From Amphiprion ocellaris (Eukaryota; Chordata; Actinopteri; Pomacentridae): a stretch of DNA of 64,000 bases. Made by a program: the position numbers and the translations under genes. The stretch spans positions 7,037,131 to 7,101,130 of the forward strand of contig NC_072781.1 in NCBI RefSeq assembly GCF_022539595.1, given 5' to 3'. Shown here piece by piece: positions 10,427 to 23,873 of the stretch (positions are counted from its first letter, which is position 1; each line of letters starts with the position of its first letter). Under the pieces are notes generated by a model that did no database searches, had not been told where the DNA came from, and saw only the letters and a list, made by a program, of their open reading frames with translations.

Positions 10427-13400
10427 CTTAAATGAGGGCGGAGGGCAGATAGTGCATATGGGCGAAGCAGATGAGCAGTTGGTGACGTCCCATCTGAAGT
10501 GCAGTGCTGATGGAGGTGGTAGAGGTAGCAGGGTGGTCCTCAGACTTCAGCTGATCCCTGTGGAGATGGAAAGAGAAATGGAGCAGACAGACATAAATAT
10601 CAATTTAACTATTCTGTCCACTGGCACAAAAGTTATGGGCAAAGAGATGGGCTAGTGGGCCAAATCGAGGTTCCCAAACTTTATCACGGCTACTGTAACT
10701 TCTTCTCCACCACTGTATGGTATCAGAATAAAATCTAATAAAACCAGGTTAATAATGGACATAAAAACATAACTGACTTCATTTCAAGTCTTTCTGCACT
10801 AAAAATGTAATGTAATTGCTGTTTGTTCACTTGGTGCACAGTGCAGAATGATGTGCTCTATGTGCAGAGCGTGACAAAACAGGGCGGAAAAGCTTCTCTG
10901 TTCTCACATTAAATCTAAATTTACATATGTGTACAATTTTGGAAACACCACACCTAGTCAATTATAGGAACAGCGGGCATTATTTGCAGTAAAAAAAATA
11001 CAAAAAACCACAGCAGACATACATTTTTATTCCCAGCAGATCTGTTTTTATGTCTTAACACATGTACGGAAAGAATCTTTAAATGAACCAAGTCATATGT
11101 AAACTGCAGTTTGAATTTTACAGCCTTGGAAAAATGATTTGGTTCTCACAAACAGGGATAAGTGGCAGCCAAACAGATATGGCACGCAAATACAGCAGCA
11201 GTACTTTCATTCAACCACACATGATGCAAGTCACTGTTTATCTGCTACATGTCGAGTCTTGCGGGACGATGCAGAACATATTCACGTGTGTGAGCAATTT
11301 TCCTGCCAATTCTGTATTATCAAAAGCTGCTGATAGTCTACAATTACGAACTGAAAAGTTAAAATGTGCAGAATCTTAAAACAATGCATCATTATTATTT
11401 TTAAATGAATGCAAGAAATACTAATAAAAGACATAGTGCAAACATATGGGACTGCATTTTTAAATTTGGTCCATTGTTAAATCTAAAGGCTGACCTCTGG
11501 CCTACTGCAATGATTCACAAAAGGATCATTTTTTACCTGCTAAAACCTGTTTTTTTCCACATAAACTTGAACAACCTTGCAGTAACCACTGAGTTCTCCA
11601 CATAGCTACACACCTATAAGTCTCTGTAAACAAAATGTGCTGCGATATGCTGAATTGATCCCTTAACCCTGCGACTAATGAAACATTTGCCCCGTCAACA
11701 TAATGCACGGAACATATGGCAACCCAAACATGCAACAGTGAGAAAAGTTGAGGTAATTCAGGAAAAGACATCGCTCACGTCACATGACTACAGATGTGGC
11801 TAGGAAACTTGAACAGAAAAGGAACGTATATGAAGCTGCGGTTGCCTCATCGGCTGCCTGCATCGCAGATGGTGAAGCAAAAACGGTAGCCGCTGCAGTA
11901 AACACAACTCTTAAAAAAAGCTTTGGAGGGGATTATATGTATGGCAGATGGTACATATGCTTTTTTTAAGAAGCATGCCTTGTCATGTCTGGTCTGCAGC
12001 CTTTCTGATGCTGCACAATGCATGGGAAAGATCTCGGCCTCTCAGTTTCTTTAGTAGGAAGTTGCTGCAGTGACTTTGGGCTTGAGCTTCTCTCCTTCAT
12101 TAACCAACCGCCAAACACACTGACAGCATCCAATTAGAGAGTACCAGCACGGTTCACATCCCTCTTTCAACTGTTGGCTAATGACAGCTTTCTACTGTGG
12201 AGCAACACATGAGGCTAATGGATCTTCCAGGCCGACTATGTTGTCCTGCCCGTGTAACATGTGGTTTCATGTTAAGTAAGGACTGTTGCACTTATATAGC
12301 ATACTTTAGAGAGTAAGGGTGCAAGTGTGCATTGGGTATTAGTAGTAGTATTTTTGTGAGAAAGTAACTTGTGAATAGAAAATGGGGAAATCTTAAAATA
12401 AAAGATACAAAGGAGGTTGTTTGCACATGGATTGAAAATAAGTTGAATGTTATACCAGTGTGATCACAATCACAATGTCATCTCTGTCCCTTCCCTCCTT
12501 CCCAGCCCCATGACTACATGAAGACTATAAATGTTTCATGTAGGCCTGCCTCAAACCAACTAGCATATGACTCCCATTATCTCCATTTATCCCAGAGAGT
12601 CAGTGGAGCACAACTGGGCCTCAACAGGCAAGAGAAGCCAGTGGTGGTGGTGGGAGTGAGAGGGGAAGGGAATGTTCTTCGTGATCAGTTTTGCAGATTA
12701 CTTTACTGATTAGGCCCGACACTGAGTTACCGGTGGGGTAATGTAACAGCGTTTGTGTGTGCGTGCTAATCAGAACGGTGGATGAAGAGCATGACGGTCA
12801 TGTGTAAAGGTTGTTATGAGAGTGCTGTTTGACTGATGCAGTTAGGAAGTGTGACCTGTTCCATCAGGGCTGAAACCTCAGCAGTCAGAGTGTGTATGTG
12901 TGGCTGTACATGCATGTCTGTTTATGCAAACCTACACTCTGGTGTGTGTGTGTGTGTGTAGTGACTGGCAAGTAGGGTCATGGGAGAGGGCAGACCGAGT
13001 GTGAATTCAACCCTGGAGCCATGCTTACTTAATGAACCGACTTCTCATGATGGGGAAACCAGAGCTTAATGGACAGAAAACTGTAGAGCACTTGTGTGGA
13101 GCCTTTAAGGATCACATCAGCGTTCAAAGCAAGTTCTCCTTGTGGCTACATCTCGATGTTTGAATGGTCTTTTGTTTGACTTGCTGTCACACTAACAAAA
13201 ACTGAGGAAGAGATCAGTTTGCAGGACACCTCAACTTTGATGGATCACTCCTACACTGACAATTTCTATTACGTAGTGGGATAAATATGGTTGCACAAAA
13301 CCTAAATCTCATAAAATCTCAATCATTCAATGCTGGTATCTTAAACCCAAACTTATCATCAAACATCAAAGTGAAGCGGCTCATTTGATCATTGGTCTCA

Positions 13401-16400
13401 TCATTTATTTTTACAATACTATAAAAGGCATTGTAGATATGACATGAGGAAGGACTCTGCAACTGGATGAACAAGAAATGTGACAGTCTCAGGAAAGCAG
13501 TCATGTTTTTCCAGTTTGAAAATCAACAATACCAATCGGTCATCAAGCGTAAGAAAGTCCTCTTTTAATCATACATCCACCTTTTAATAAAGCCTGACCA
13601 GGCAAGAAGGACCAACTGTGACTCGTAAATGTTACGTCAAATGCCATCTCCGTCATTAATATTTGATTAAAATGAAGGAAAGCCCTATCGGTAAATGGAA
13701 ATATGTGGGCCTGTAAGACCATTGAGGTTTGTGTAACTAAATTTGACATTCACAGGGGATTAAAATCTAATGGTACTTCCAGTCAGACTTGTGTATGCTG
13801 CAGTGCAGACAGCAGCTCTTGGCTCACAATAGTCAATGACTCAGGAAGGCACAAGAAAGGGCAGCTAAGATAATATGGCTCTTTGCCCAGGCAGTGATTT
13901 GTACAGGCAGATGAATAGAAGCCTATTTAGGCCCCCCTTAAAGTTCTGTGACGGGGTGTTTGGTGTCCATCACTAATTGGCTCAGGTTACTGCATACTTG
14001 TGCGGAGTGCGTCTGGTGTCAAGACTTTGATCAGTGGCTGCTGCTAAAAAGAAACTAATTCATTTTACACTAATGAAATGATGAGGAGCAAACAAACAAA
14101 CAAAATACTGCATGAGTGAAAAGCCTTGTGCATATCAGATTATTGTTTTGATTAGTTTAAATTTAATTTGTCCCTCCAGTTTTCTCTGACATCGCAATGG
14201 CATGTGTTTCGGTGAAAGAAGCTGGAATCTGTTTTACACAGTTGAAATGGCCAAGAAAAACAAGATGAAAGCATCAAAAATGGACATTTTTGCAGTTTGC
14301 ATGAGTAAAAGTAAACTCCATTCTTTTGTCCATGATGTGGATTGTTAATTCAGGGTGAACACACTACCACCCCTGTCTCAGATAATGTAGTCGAGGTTGT
14401 AAAAATGGTCCTAGGGAGGTCAAGACATACCATTGAATCCTTTGGCCATCACCCTAGTACCCACCGGCGAAGGAACACTCGCCAAAAACAACACACCATC
14501 ACACCGCTAGATCTTCAGAAGTGCATAAACAGTGAAGTGCTCATTCAGTCAAACTTGATGCAATGTCTGTAGTCAAATTCTGGCCTCCTTTTGCAGATTC
14601 CCCTGAATGTTTCTCTAACAACACTGGCCATTAACCTCTGCATAAATACCGCCAGCACTTAAAGTTCCAGTGTAATGAGCAATTTGCTGAACTATTACCA
14701 TGGAAAAGGTGCAGTTACCTGTAACTAGAAACCTGCAATGAAAATAGAAGCATGAATCATAATTCAAAGAACTTCTTGAGAATTGCTCTTTCTTAGGTGT
14801 CACTCTGCCTGTCCAGTTAATCTGGGTGATCTTATCACTGCTCAGCTGGCATGAAGACATACTAGCATAACTTGCATATGTAAGCACACTTCCCTTTGCA
14901 GTGTATAAGTTGTACTTCCCTTGTGGTCACATGCCGCTGCTGAATTGGGTGTGGAACGCGCTGACTTCATTACCAAATACATGAAAAGCAACAACCCCAA
15001 GTGATATCCACCAAGCATTGTGACACTGAGTTAACTTCACACACTAGCCTTGTCGACCACTCCTGTTTAAAAAAGGGAAGACACAGTAAACTAGTGCAGC
15101 TAATATCACATTCTGCCATCATTTCACATCAGTAATTATTTTAAACTGCATCATGATGTAAGTGAGTGGGCTCACTCTTTAACATTAAAAAAGGCTATCT
15201 TAGCATTTAACATTTCTGCAATTAATGTCTGAGAGCAGATAATGTAAATCATGAAAAAATGATTTAGTTCCACTACGAAGCTTTTTTCAAGCAAAATCAA
15301 CAGAGTAAGATTGCTCACTGATATTTCAAGGGGCCAGTTTCTCTCTGACTTACTTCATAAAACTGTTGCTACACTGCTTCTAGGAATTTAATGGGTAGCC
15401 ATGGCAACCAAACCCAAAACAGAGGACAACAGTGACAACCCGGTGATCCTAAAAAGGCAGACGTCACCCATCTGGTTAAGGATAATGTCTGGATAGCTTA
15501 TCATTTCTTTATCAGTGAGTGTGTTTGTTACAGGAAACTGGACTATTGAGCAAGGCCAGTTTAACTCAGCTGCAGAACATTGACGTGCAACCTGCAAACA
15601 AGTACAGCTTTATTTTCTATCTAGGCAGCCTGAAATTTATTCGGGGTTGACCCCTATGTCTCGGACCGGGACTTAGTTTACTGAAATCTTAAGAAGCTTG
15701 ACAGGCGTAGGATCAGGTGTTTTAGTTTGAGTAAAGGAAGGTATGGGGCCTCTTGCCCCCTGGAGTAACCCTCGCATGCCTTGACTCTCTATACATCAGG
15801 TACCCCACTAATTACACTGCCCCCCCCATCAGTCCTTGCCTTTCTGCTTGTGGTTTCTTCCATTATCCATGAGTGCCTGTTCTGGTCCCTGCACACTAAC
15901 CAGAGCTCTAATCCATCAGGGATGCATTACATGGGAGCCTCCAGCACTGCTACCAATCTCTTGCTCAGCTCGAAAAAGGGGTACCACTCCTATGTTGTGT
16001 AAGCAAGTGATGTTATAGACTGTCCCGACCAATCAATCTATAATGTAGCATTATGCCATTCCATAATGCCATGTTCACATCGTGGAGGTGTGGGTGGCTT
16101 GTGAGTGCGTATGGTGGGAGAACGTAAACTATGAGCAGCATTCCATCGGCCCATTCATTCATTCATGACGGGGCTCAGCTCACCATATGGACCCTCTGAC
16201 TGCTCAGCATAGTGTGTAGCAGGGGTTTAGCACAGATAAGATGTTAAAAGCCAACTGAAGCCGTGTTATTTTGGGTGTTTTTGCTGGAAAACCACCTATA
16301 AAGTACTGGTTAGACAGCTGAAAATAAAGTAAAATCAAAAAGAAAAAATGTTGGAGCTGTGAGTTCTCCATTCTGCACAGCTAAACAGGAAGAGAGAGTG

Positions 16401-19400
16401 TTGTCAAAACATTGTTGTAAATTTGTTAGTGGTGAAAGGCTGGCACATGTTTTAGCATTTAAAACTCATCATTTTAGTAGTTTATTTGTTTCATCTTACA
16501 TTTATAGAGATGTTAAAGAGCTGTCAGAATTGTAAGGAGGATGTGTGGTTTGATCTAATCTTTGCTGAAAGACTCTAAAGCAAATCAAATTCTTGTTGGA
16601 TAGAAGTATTATATCCCCACTGTGTAGTGATAAGGTCCATATGTTGGGCAACAAGACAGTAGAGACAGAGGAATGTTTTACTTTTTCCACACTGCAGCTG
16701 CATCCACAGTAAAAATCTTCTTTTCGAAATGCCATTTCAAAACAAAAATTATCTCAAGATGACCATTCATGCACACAGGGTATGCACGCACTGGTCTAAC
16801 CAACAAGCAGAGGGTTAGTTGCTTAGTTGTAAACAAAAAATACCAGAGGAAGAACAGCAATGGTGAAAATCAAGACCAGAGACTTCTTTGGTTGGACTGA
16901 CACAGAGTAGGAACTGTTACTGAAAATAAGTAATACAGGCTAATGTTTTTAATTTCCTTAGGAAAAGGGTAATGTGATGGTGGTGTGATGAATCAGGTAT
17001 GGGCACCTAGTGACTGTTCAGAACCAATCAGGAAACAGATGTGGCTGTCTATAACTTCTGAAAGTCTCCATTTCTGCCCATCAAGACTACCAAAATGGGT
17101 TCAGCAGCACTTCCAAAAATCTTTGTTTTAGGGTTCCTGCATGCCAGAGTAATGTGGATGCTGGGCATTAACGCAGCAAAAATTCTGAATTTTAAAATTG
17201 TATAAATGTGGAAATAGCCAATAAGTAAGAATAGACATTATTTTATTTCTCACAAAGTTATGCACAAAAATATTGGAATATAGAAGCTTAAGACAATCTC
17301 TCTCTCTTTAGCCACAGTTCTGTTTGATCTCCATCTCTGTGGTCTTAAATTTACTTCTTGACATTCTGCAGTGAGTGGGCTGATGTGCTGCCAACTGGTT
17401 GCAAATCTTGCTAATTGTTGGTGTTGTTTGGAATCACCTGCAGGGATATATAAAATATACATGTAAAACATGCGATCAGACTCAACTTCAAATACTGACA
17501 ACCCGTAGTTACTGTAGAGGCCTATGTTGAAGTGTTGCGACAAATGTCACCAAAAAAAATTGGCTGTCTTTGTGCAAGCAGGATTGTCAGGTCACACTGG
17601 CTCTGGTCTCAAGCCTAGGCTTGTACAAAGAGCCACTTTTGCAGGATGTAACACATTACATGTCAGGCTAGTACAGGTCTAGATATCAGCCATTGCGGTT
17701 AACTGTAGAAGTTCTACACGTTGGAGGAGAGACTGGATGCTTTGTTACAACTGTGGAAAACAGATTCTAAATGTGTATCAAATTAGGCTGTCTGTGTCAA
17801 ACACAGAAACAGAAACTTTCAGTTCTCTTTTTTCAAGGGATGCAATTCAGGGATTGTTTCATTAGACTGGAACTACAGACAAGCCAAATTCGCATCACAT
17901 GATTCAGACAGAAGGTATATGATGGCTGGCGTTTTGAAGTAAAGACAATCTAAAGGAAAATAAACAGCACTGGCATTCATAATAGGGGTGACACAAGGCA
18001 GGAAACCACAAACTAATAGCACACCTGGGCTATGGGGCTTTCCAGAATAATACAGGTTATGCACACACACAACATATTAATAGCATCAGACGCTCAATAT
18101 GCAAACAAAGTGCCTAAAAACGAAGCCCCAAGGGTGCAAAGTCACTCACGTGAGAGTGAAAATGCAACACTGGAGACAACTTCTTTTTTTAAAAAATGTA
18201 AGATGATTCCTCACTATCCCTACATAGCAACACTATAGTGGGATGTGTCGATGGGAGCATTCCTATTGCATCCCAGAATGCTTTTCATCTCTAAGTAGAG
18301 TCTGGTGCCTGTCTTGGGGGGTTGGGGGAGTGCTTCTCTGGTGTATGTGAGAATGCCTCTTTTCTTTTCTTTTCAGCTGCAGGTCTTTGGCTCTGTGGGC
18401 GACGAGACGCCAGACTTACAAATCTATCATGTTAATGAGGAAGGAATATACAAAATGAGGAATAACGGCACTAAAACAATTACACTGAGAAAGTGAAATG
18501 ACCAAGGTGTTTCATTTGAACTCCTTGAAGCCAAATGGTTGAAGTTTTAGCATGTGTGTTGCAACAGCAGTTATGACTGCAGGTCACAGAAGAAAGGGAA
18601 GCTTCTGAAATGAATAGAGAGTACCATGGAGGCACAGACAGGCATGGCTAACAATCCTTTTCTGGTCGCTTTGCATAATGCTCCGAGCCAGAGGACGAGG
18701 GAGAGAAAGAGAGGCAGGGTATAAGCGGAACAGAAAGACATACAGCAGAGAAAAACAGGCTAAACGTGAGACTGAAATATACAGGAAGGCATAAAGAAAG
18801 AAAAGTGAGGGGGTGAAAGTGGCAGCATGTGCGTCAGTGTGTGGACTGAGCAAGAGTTGTACACACAGACGGAGAATGGGCCAGTGGCTTGCTCAGCATA
18901 CAGGCACACAGCTGCCCACTGACAGAATGGAGCTCTAATAGGGCCCTTTGCCTGCAACACAAAGACATTGCAAATGTGTGCGTCTTAAGCACACACTGGA
19001 GCGCAGAGCGATCCCCTTTAAAAACCCACCGGCCTTAATTGCCTCCGTAAATTATGTCTGTAGTATGTCCAAAACAAGCCTAAAGACTAACAACGCCGGG
19101 GCTGCTCTGGAGCACAATTGCAGTGCATCAAGTTGTGCTTCATTAAAAAGATTAAAAGCAAAAAAGTGATTGCCAGCAAACGTGACGAAAATGTGTTGCT
19201 TGCTTCTTCCTCATTAGATAGATAATGGGTTGAATATCTTTTAAATAAAGATGCAAACATTCCGCAACATAGAATACAAGAAAAGTTAATTGCATAGATT
19301 TTAAATTGTCTCCAGGAGTTAAAATAAACTTAAAAAACACCTAAAACTGTGCTAATTTTTGATTGCATTTACTCAAAATGTCCTTGCATGTTATTTCTTG

Positions 19401-21180
19401 TAAGTCCAAAGTCTTTGCAAACCCAAATGTGTAATGCAACTGAAGTCTGTCACTTTGAACTGAATGAAATTCTATTTTTAAATGTACCAAAACTCAGTTA
19501 CTGACACCAGAATAGAACATGTTCAGCCTAACCCTGGTCACATAAAATCATAGATGGAAAATGCTTGTACACACCAACCTGCAACATTCCAGCAGAAGTT
19601 TATTTTGGAAATCAAAGCAAGGTGCAGTCATGATAATCCAAAGGCAAGAGAAGAAATGCTCAAAGCAGGTTTCCCCCCTAAGCCAACCAGTATCTGTGAG
19701 GCACCCCTATCAACATCTCCTTTGTAATTAGACACTAGAGCTGACACGTGATTAAATCTTTGCCCAGTTCTCTGCTTCATTTCCAACCTGAACTTCGGCT
19801 GCACTTAGCATTTATGAGGGCATTTACTGAGCAGGATCTTTAACTTGTGCACTTCCTGTTCAGTTGACCGAACTGGTCGACCATCGCTGTAAGTCGACCA
19901 CCGATAATGGTGGCATCGAGAAACATTTCCATGTGTTTTGCAATTAGGGCACCCTGGTACCAAACCAGTTCCTCGTGGTACCGTGTTTATGGTGTCCACA
20001 AAGATCAACCAACTGTCGTGCAATAGCCAAGCGGGCAAAAGACAAGCACCAACACTTACTTCCTAACCCACAAAGGAAAGGAAACAACACTGACAAATAA
20101 GCAGTTTAGTGCTTTGCTGCCACAGTGCCCTGTATTCACAGTGTCTTGGCTTTGGTTTTGAATGCAATAAAGGAGTTGCAAAATGAGCTTGCTGTGGCCA
20201 GCCTCATTTTTATGTCAGCCGATAATAAACTCATATTACAAATCTTCTTATCAGTATATGAGCTCTTATCATTGTGGTTTCAGTTTCATTAGCACATTGA
20301 GAACATAAACTTGGTGTAAGCGACTCGCTGTCACGTAGTCATAACAATAAATGTGTATTTTGAGTCAAGGATGCAGCTTTATATTTATATAACTGCTAAT
20401 AAAACAGAAACCAAATTGAGGAAGAACAAAGTGGCTATTAGTTTCGACTCACTCAAGTCACAAAAAGTACCTCTTTTGATGCCTTGAGAAGCACAAAAAT
20501 TAGTAATTACAGATCACTATCTGAAGGGGGAACAAAAAGCTGAGTGTGTGGTGGAGATTGGGGAGAGATATGCCAACTGAGCCTTATGACTCAGAGCACT
20601 CAAGCTTCTCTCAGTATCTTCTCACAGGTTGTGGTGAAGATCTGAGTGTGAATATATGCTGCAAATTAACCACACTGCCTCTCCACCTCCTGGTTCTGTA
20701 TCTAACACCAGCTTTATTACCCTGGCTGGCAGATGAAGGGGAGTTTGTGCACCCCCTCTAAAGCAGAAACCTTAGCGCAGCAACAGGTTGATCGAGCAGA
20801 TTTGATCATATTCACATGCTGACACTCACTTGTAAACAGCTGACTGAGTCCAGAAACATGACAATAAATGATCTATGACATCCAGAGTGCTACACGCTAA
20901 AAACTGCACTTTTTTGTTCCAAATCTGGTTTGAAAGTAGCTGATGCATTCATGAATAATACATCCATAAAAAAAGTGTTTTCTGTGCCTCGAAGTAACCT
21001 TAAAATGTTTAATCAGCCACAGAAGAAGCCCAGCCTGAACATAAGTTGACTTAAGTGAAAGAAGAAACAAGCCCGAGCACAGTTATAACACAATCTGAGC
21101 AAACATCCTACTACCTGGCCAGCAGAGGCTCTTTCGAAGTTAGGTCATCTTCAACAAAGGGAATGCAAAACAAAACAAAA
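10427..21180 (-). other. Probable long 5' intron of FAM53B; no gene seen
   Basis: About 10.7 kb lies between the first coding exon and the nearest GC-richer promoter-like block. I see scattered short simple repeats, for example TG at 12941-12959, and open frames without family similarity. An exon-like patch at 18377-18496 and a GC-richer patch at 19805-20038 are listed as findings. Assignment to FAM53B 5' UTR intron is inference from orientation and the absence of another gene. Confidence 0.45.
12941..12959. repeat. TG dinucleotide microsatellite
   Basis: A short uninterrupted TG run lies inside the presumed 5' intron of FAM53B. It is a possible length-polymorphic marker and nothing more. 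Confidence 0.8.
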
Positions 21181-21360
21181 CGTTTAAAAAAAAAGTTTCT
21201 CGCAGTTGCAGCCGCCCGTTCAGCGTCCTCAGCGCAGGACTGAGCAGGACTGCGAGCAGCTGAGAGCTCGCTGCTGCCTTCAGCCCTCAGCATTGATTGT
21301 AACTATATCCGCGTACGCACAACTCCAGTCGACGGGGGGGAGAGACGAGGAAAAAAAACG
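21180..21360 (-). promoter_or_regulatory. Candidate FAM53B promoter and first untranslated exon
   Basis: This GC- and CpG-enriched block contains gcagccgcccg, gtccgcg-like and gtcgacgggg stretches in otherwise AT-rich DNA. It has no long conserved frame. It is the only promoter-like block between the FAM53B start codon and the 3' end of EEF1AKMT2, so it is the best candidate for the minus-strand transcription start. No TATA box or exon boundary could be fixed. Confidence 0.35.
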
Positions 21361-23873
21361 CCCGACTGGCAAATTTATGTACATAGAAACACTAGACTGA
21401 TGTATAATTAACTTCTAAATGTGTACCTATTATTGTGAAGCAACAAAAACTTTTCAAATGTCCTTCACATGCGAAGAGAAGTTTTATTAACAGCTAATAC
21501 CCCCACCCTTTCCGAGTTGGTACGTTCCACTGCGGTCCTCCCTCAGGCTTTTACAATACTCATATGCTATTTTCAATTACTCTGCATTTCATTGATGTTA
21601 TAGGGACAAATAGGTGTTGGCGCCTCATGGAACACAAGGAAAGCCAAGCTACTTAACTGAAAATGACTTTTCTGTTTAGTTTATTGTTATTATTTTACCC
21701 ATTTTACCTAAAATAATGATATATAGATAGCTAACAGTAGTTGAAAAAAAATGTACTTTAAAGCCTTTTTGGGTTCATGCTAATGTATTTTAGCCATGGT
21801 AGTCATTACTCAAAAGGCAGAGTGTGAAAAGCAAGGTCTGAATTGCTGTAAAAGAGGAGCCTTTCCCACTTCCACTTCCTGCCATGGAAAAAAAAGTTCA
21901 CTGCAACATGCTGGAGTAATTCAATCAATCCACCAAAATCCTATTAGGAAACCTTCAAACGTGCTTCCAGGGAGATGGAGTGGAAAACATAAATATTTGC
22001 AGTATCACACTTGAGAGGTTGAAATGAAAGCGTGGTATTCGAGCAGCCAGTGGGCTATGGCATCAAGTCTGAAAACCCTATAGGTTAATATTATGAGTGG
22101 AATAAAAGTGTAGCTTCAAACATGTGCCAACCCCAAAGCCATGGAAGTGCTGACGGGGGCAAATGTACTGTATAGTTCAGTTCAACCCAGCAAGATGTTT
22201 TATTTAACTTCATGGTGAATGGGAATTGAATACTTTTAAAGATGAAAGAAGGAAAAGGTCCCATCTCTTCTAAGACAGCCAACTGAACCTGCTGACTGAG
22301 TTTAGAGTGCAGACGGGCATGTCTCAGACATGTCAAGGTCCAGTCAGTTGCAAAATATCAAACGCTGCGTGCAGTGTGTAAAGAAACCTCTGAAGATTTC
22401 TCTGTGATTACAGTGTGGCATACAACGATAGTAATGATGTTTTATAGTAAAACTGACAAAGACTCAAGTCAGTTTCTTAGCAACAGAACATGTGGAAGGG
22501 AAAATAGTGATGCACAGTGTTTTAAAGCATAGATCAAAATCACAAAAACTCAAACAGTGACCACGACGCTTTGAAGACTGTAAGAATGAATGATGACAAA
22601 GGTAAAGGACAGGATATTTAATTGAGTTGGAGCATTTCACTTCATGGGAAAGTCTCAGTGAGACTTGCAAACGTGGGCATAACATGCACATCCAGGCAGG
22701 ATATCCAGAGCCTTGTAAATTTCCAGGCGGTAATTCTTGTAAAGCTTGCATGTGTTTACTCAACACCGTGCCTCGACATCGACGGCTCCCATTGGGCTGC
22801 TGGCCCAGCTTGCAATTAGGATCCAGAGTTTGGCAGTTATTAATGATGCCATTGAGAAAGGAAATGGCAGACAAGCTTCTCTCCCACAGAAGTGGTGGCC
22901 TCTTGTTTATTCATTATATGTCAGACGTTCTTAATCATGGTCCTCGGGACCTCGAGCACTGCTGGTTTCCAGTTTAGCCAATTAGGTAGGGGCTATTCTT
23001 TGCATGGTATGAAAGATGAATGTAATTAACCTTGTAAGACAGAACACTGATTTTCTGTGGGTCAGGCATTTCAGCTGGGTCACTGAGAGTAATTTCAGCA
23101 TTTAGAAGATAATTTATGGAAAAGGGGAGATTATTCAGTGCAAATTACTAGATGGATCTTTTTGCACAAGATTGCAGAATACATTTCTGCCTATATAACT
23201 ATTGATAACTGATCTAATACAATTATAGAATCATTGCCTGGCTGTTTACGGACACAAATGGCCTCAGGAAAGATATACAAGACTAAAATAAGTGTCACTG
23301 GGTCCACAAGGTTAAAGAGTTCACCTATAATGACTGCCAGATGTTAAACAGAAGTGTAAACTGTTAGGTGAAAATACTGTATATTATCTTAAATCTAATC
23401 CTATATCATCTGTGCATCAGCTGTTTGTTTTTCTGAGCTTTTCAAGCTAGTTTACATCATGCATTTAAACAACCTTGAAAGCAAGCTTAACTGAGTCAGT
23501 ATCATTCACAGAATACAAACTACTTAGCAACACTTAAATGTATAGGAATAATCTTGAAACTCAAAATGAATGAGACAGTCCTACAAATATTGTATAATCA
23601 TTTTATATTAAGTTATTCAACAGGTGTTTTGTAACGTGGATTACTGTAAAGTTAAGATGACAGCAACAAAACCAAAGAATGATTTTCAGAAAAATGTCCC
23701 ACTCAGTTTCTTGCATATCTGCATCATTACAGTCTTAAAAATGAACACTGTACAAACAGATCCCGTAAAAAATGTCTTAAAGTGCACAGATACAATAATT
23801 TCCTGTGACAAACAGAAAAAAGCTGCAAGATGGATGGGCCAAAAAAGACAAATAGGCGCTTGTCACATGTGGA
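21361..23873. other. Intergenic DNA and EEF1AKMT2 3' UTR
   Basis: The right part must hold the minus-strand 3' UTR of EEF1AKMT2, whose stop codon ends at 23874. An AATAAA-type signal on the minus strand is visible near 22908-22914, but I cannot show that it is used. The rest is AT-rich with no recognised gene. Confidence 0.5.

Noticed and set aside
15600..16030. Possible solo LTR (C-rich stretch with ggggttgacccctatgtctc)
   Set aside because: I could not find paired TG/CA ends or a target duplication, so there is no support beyond composition.
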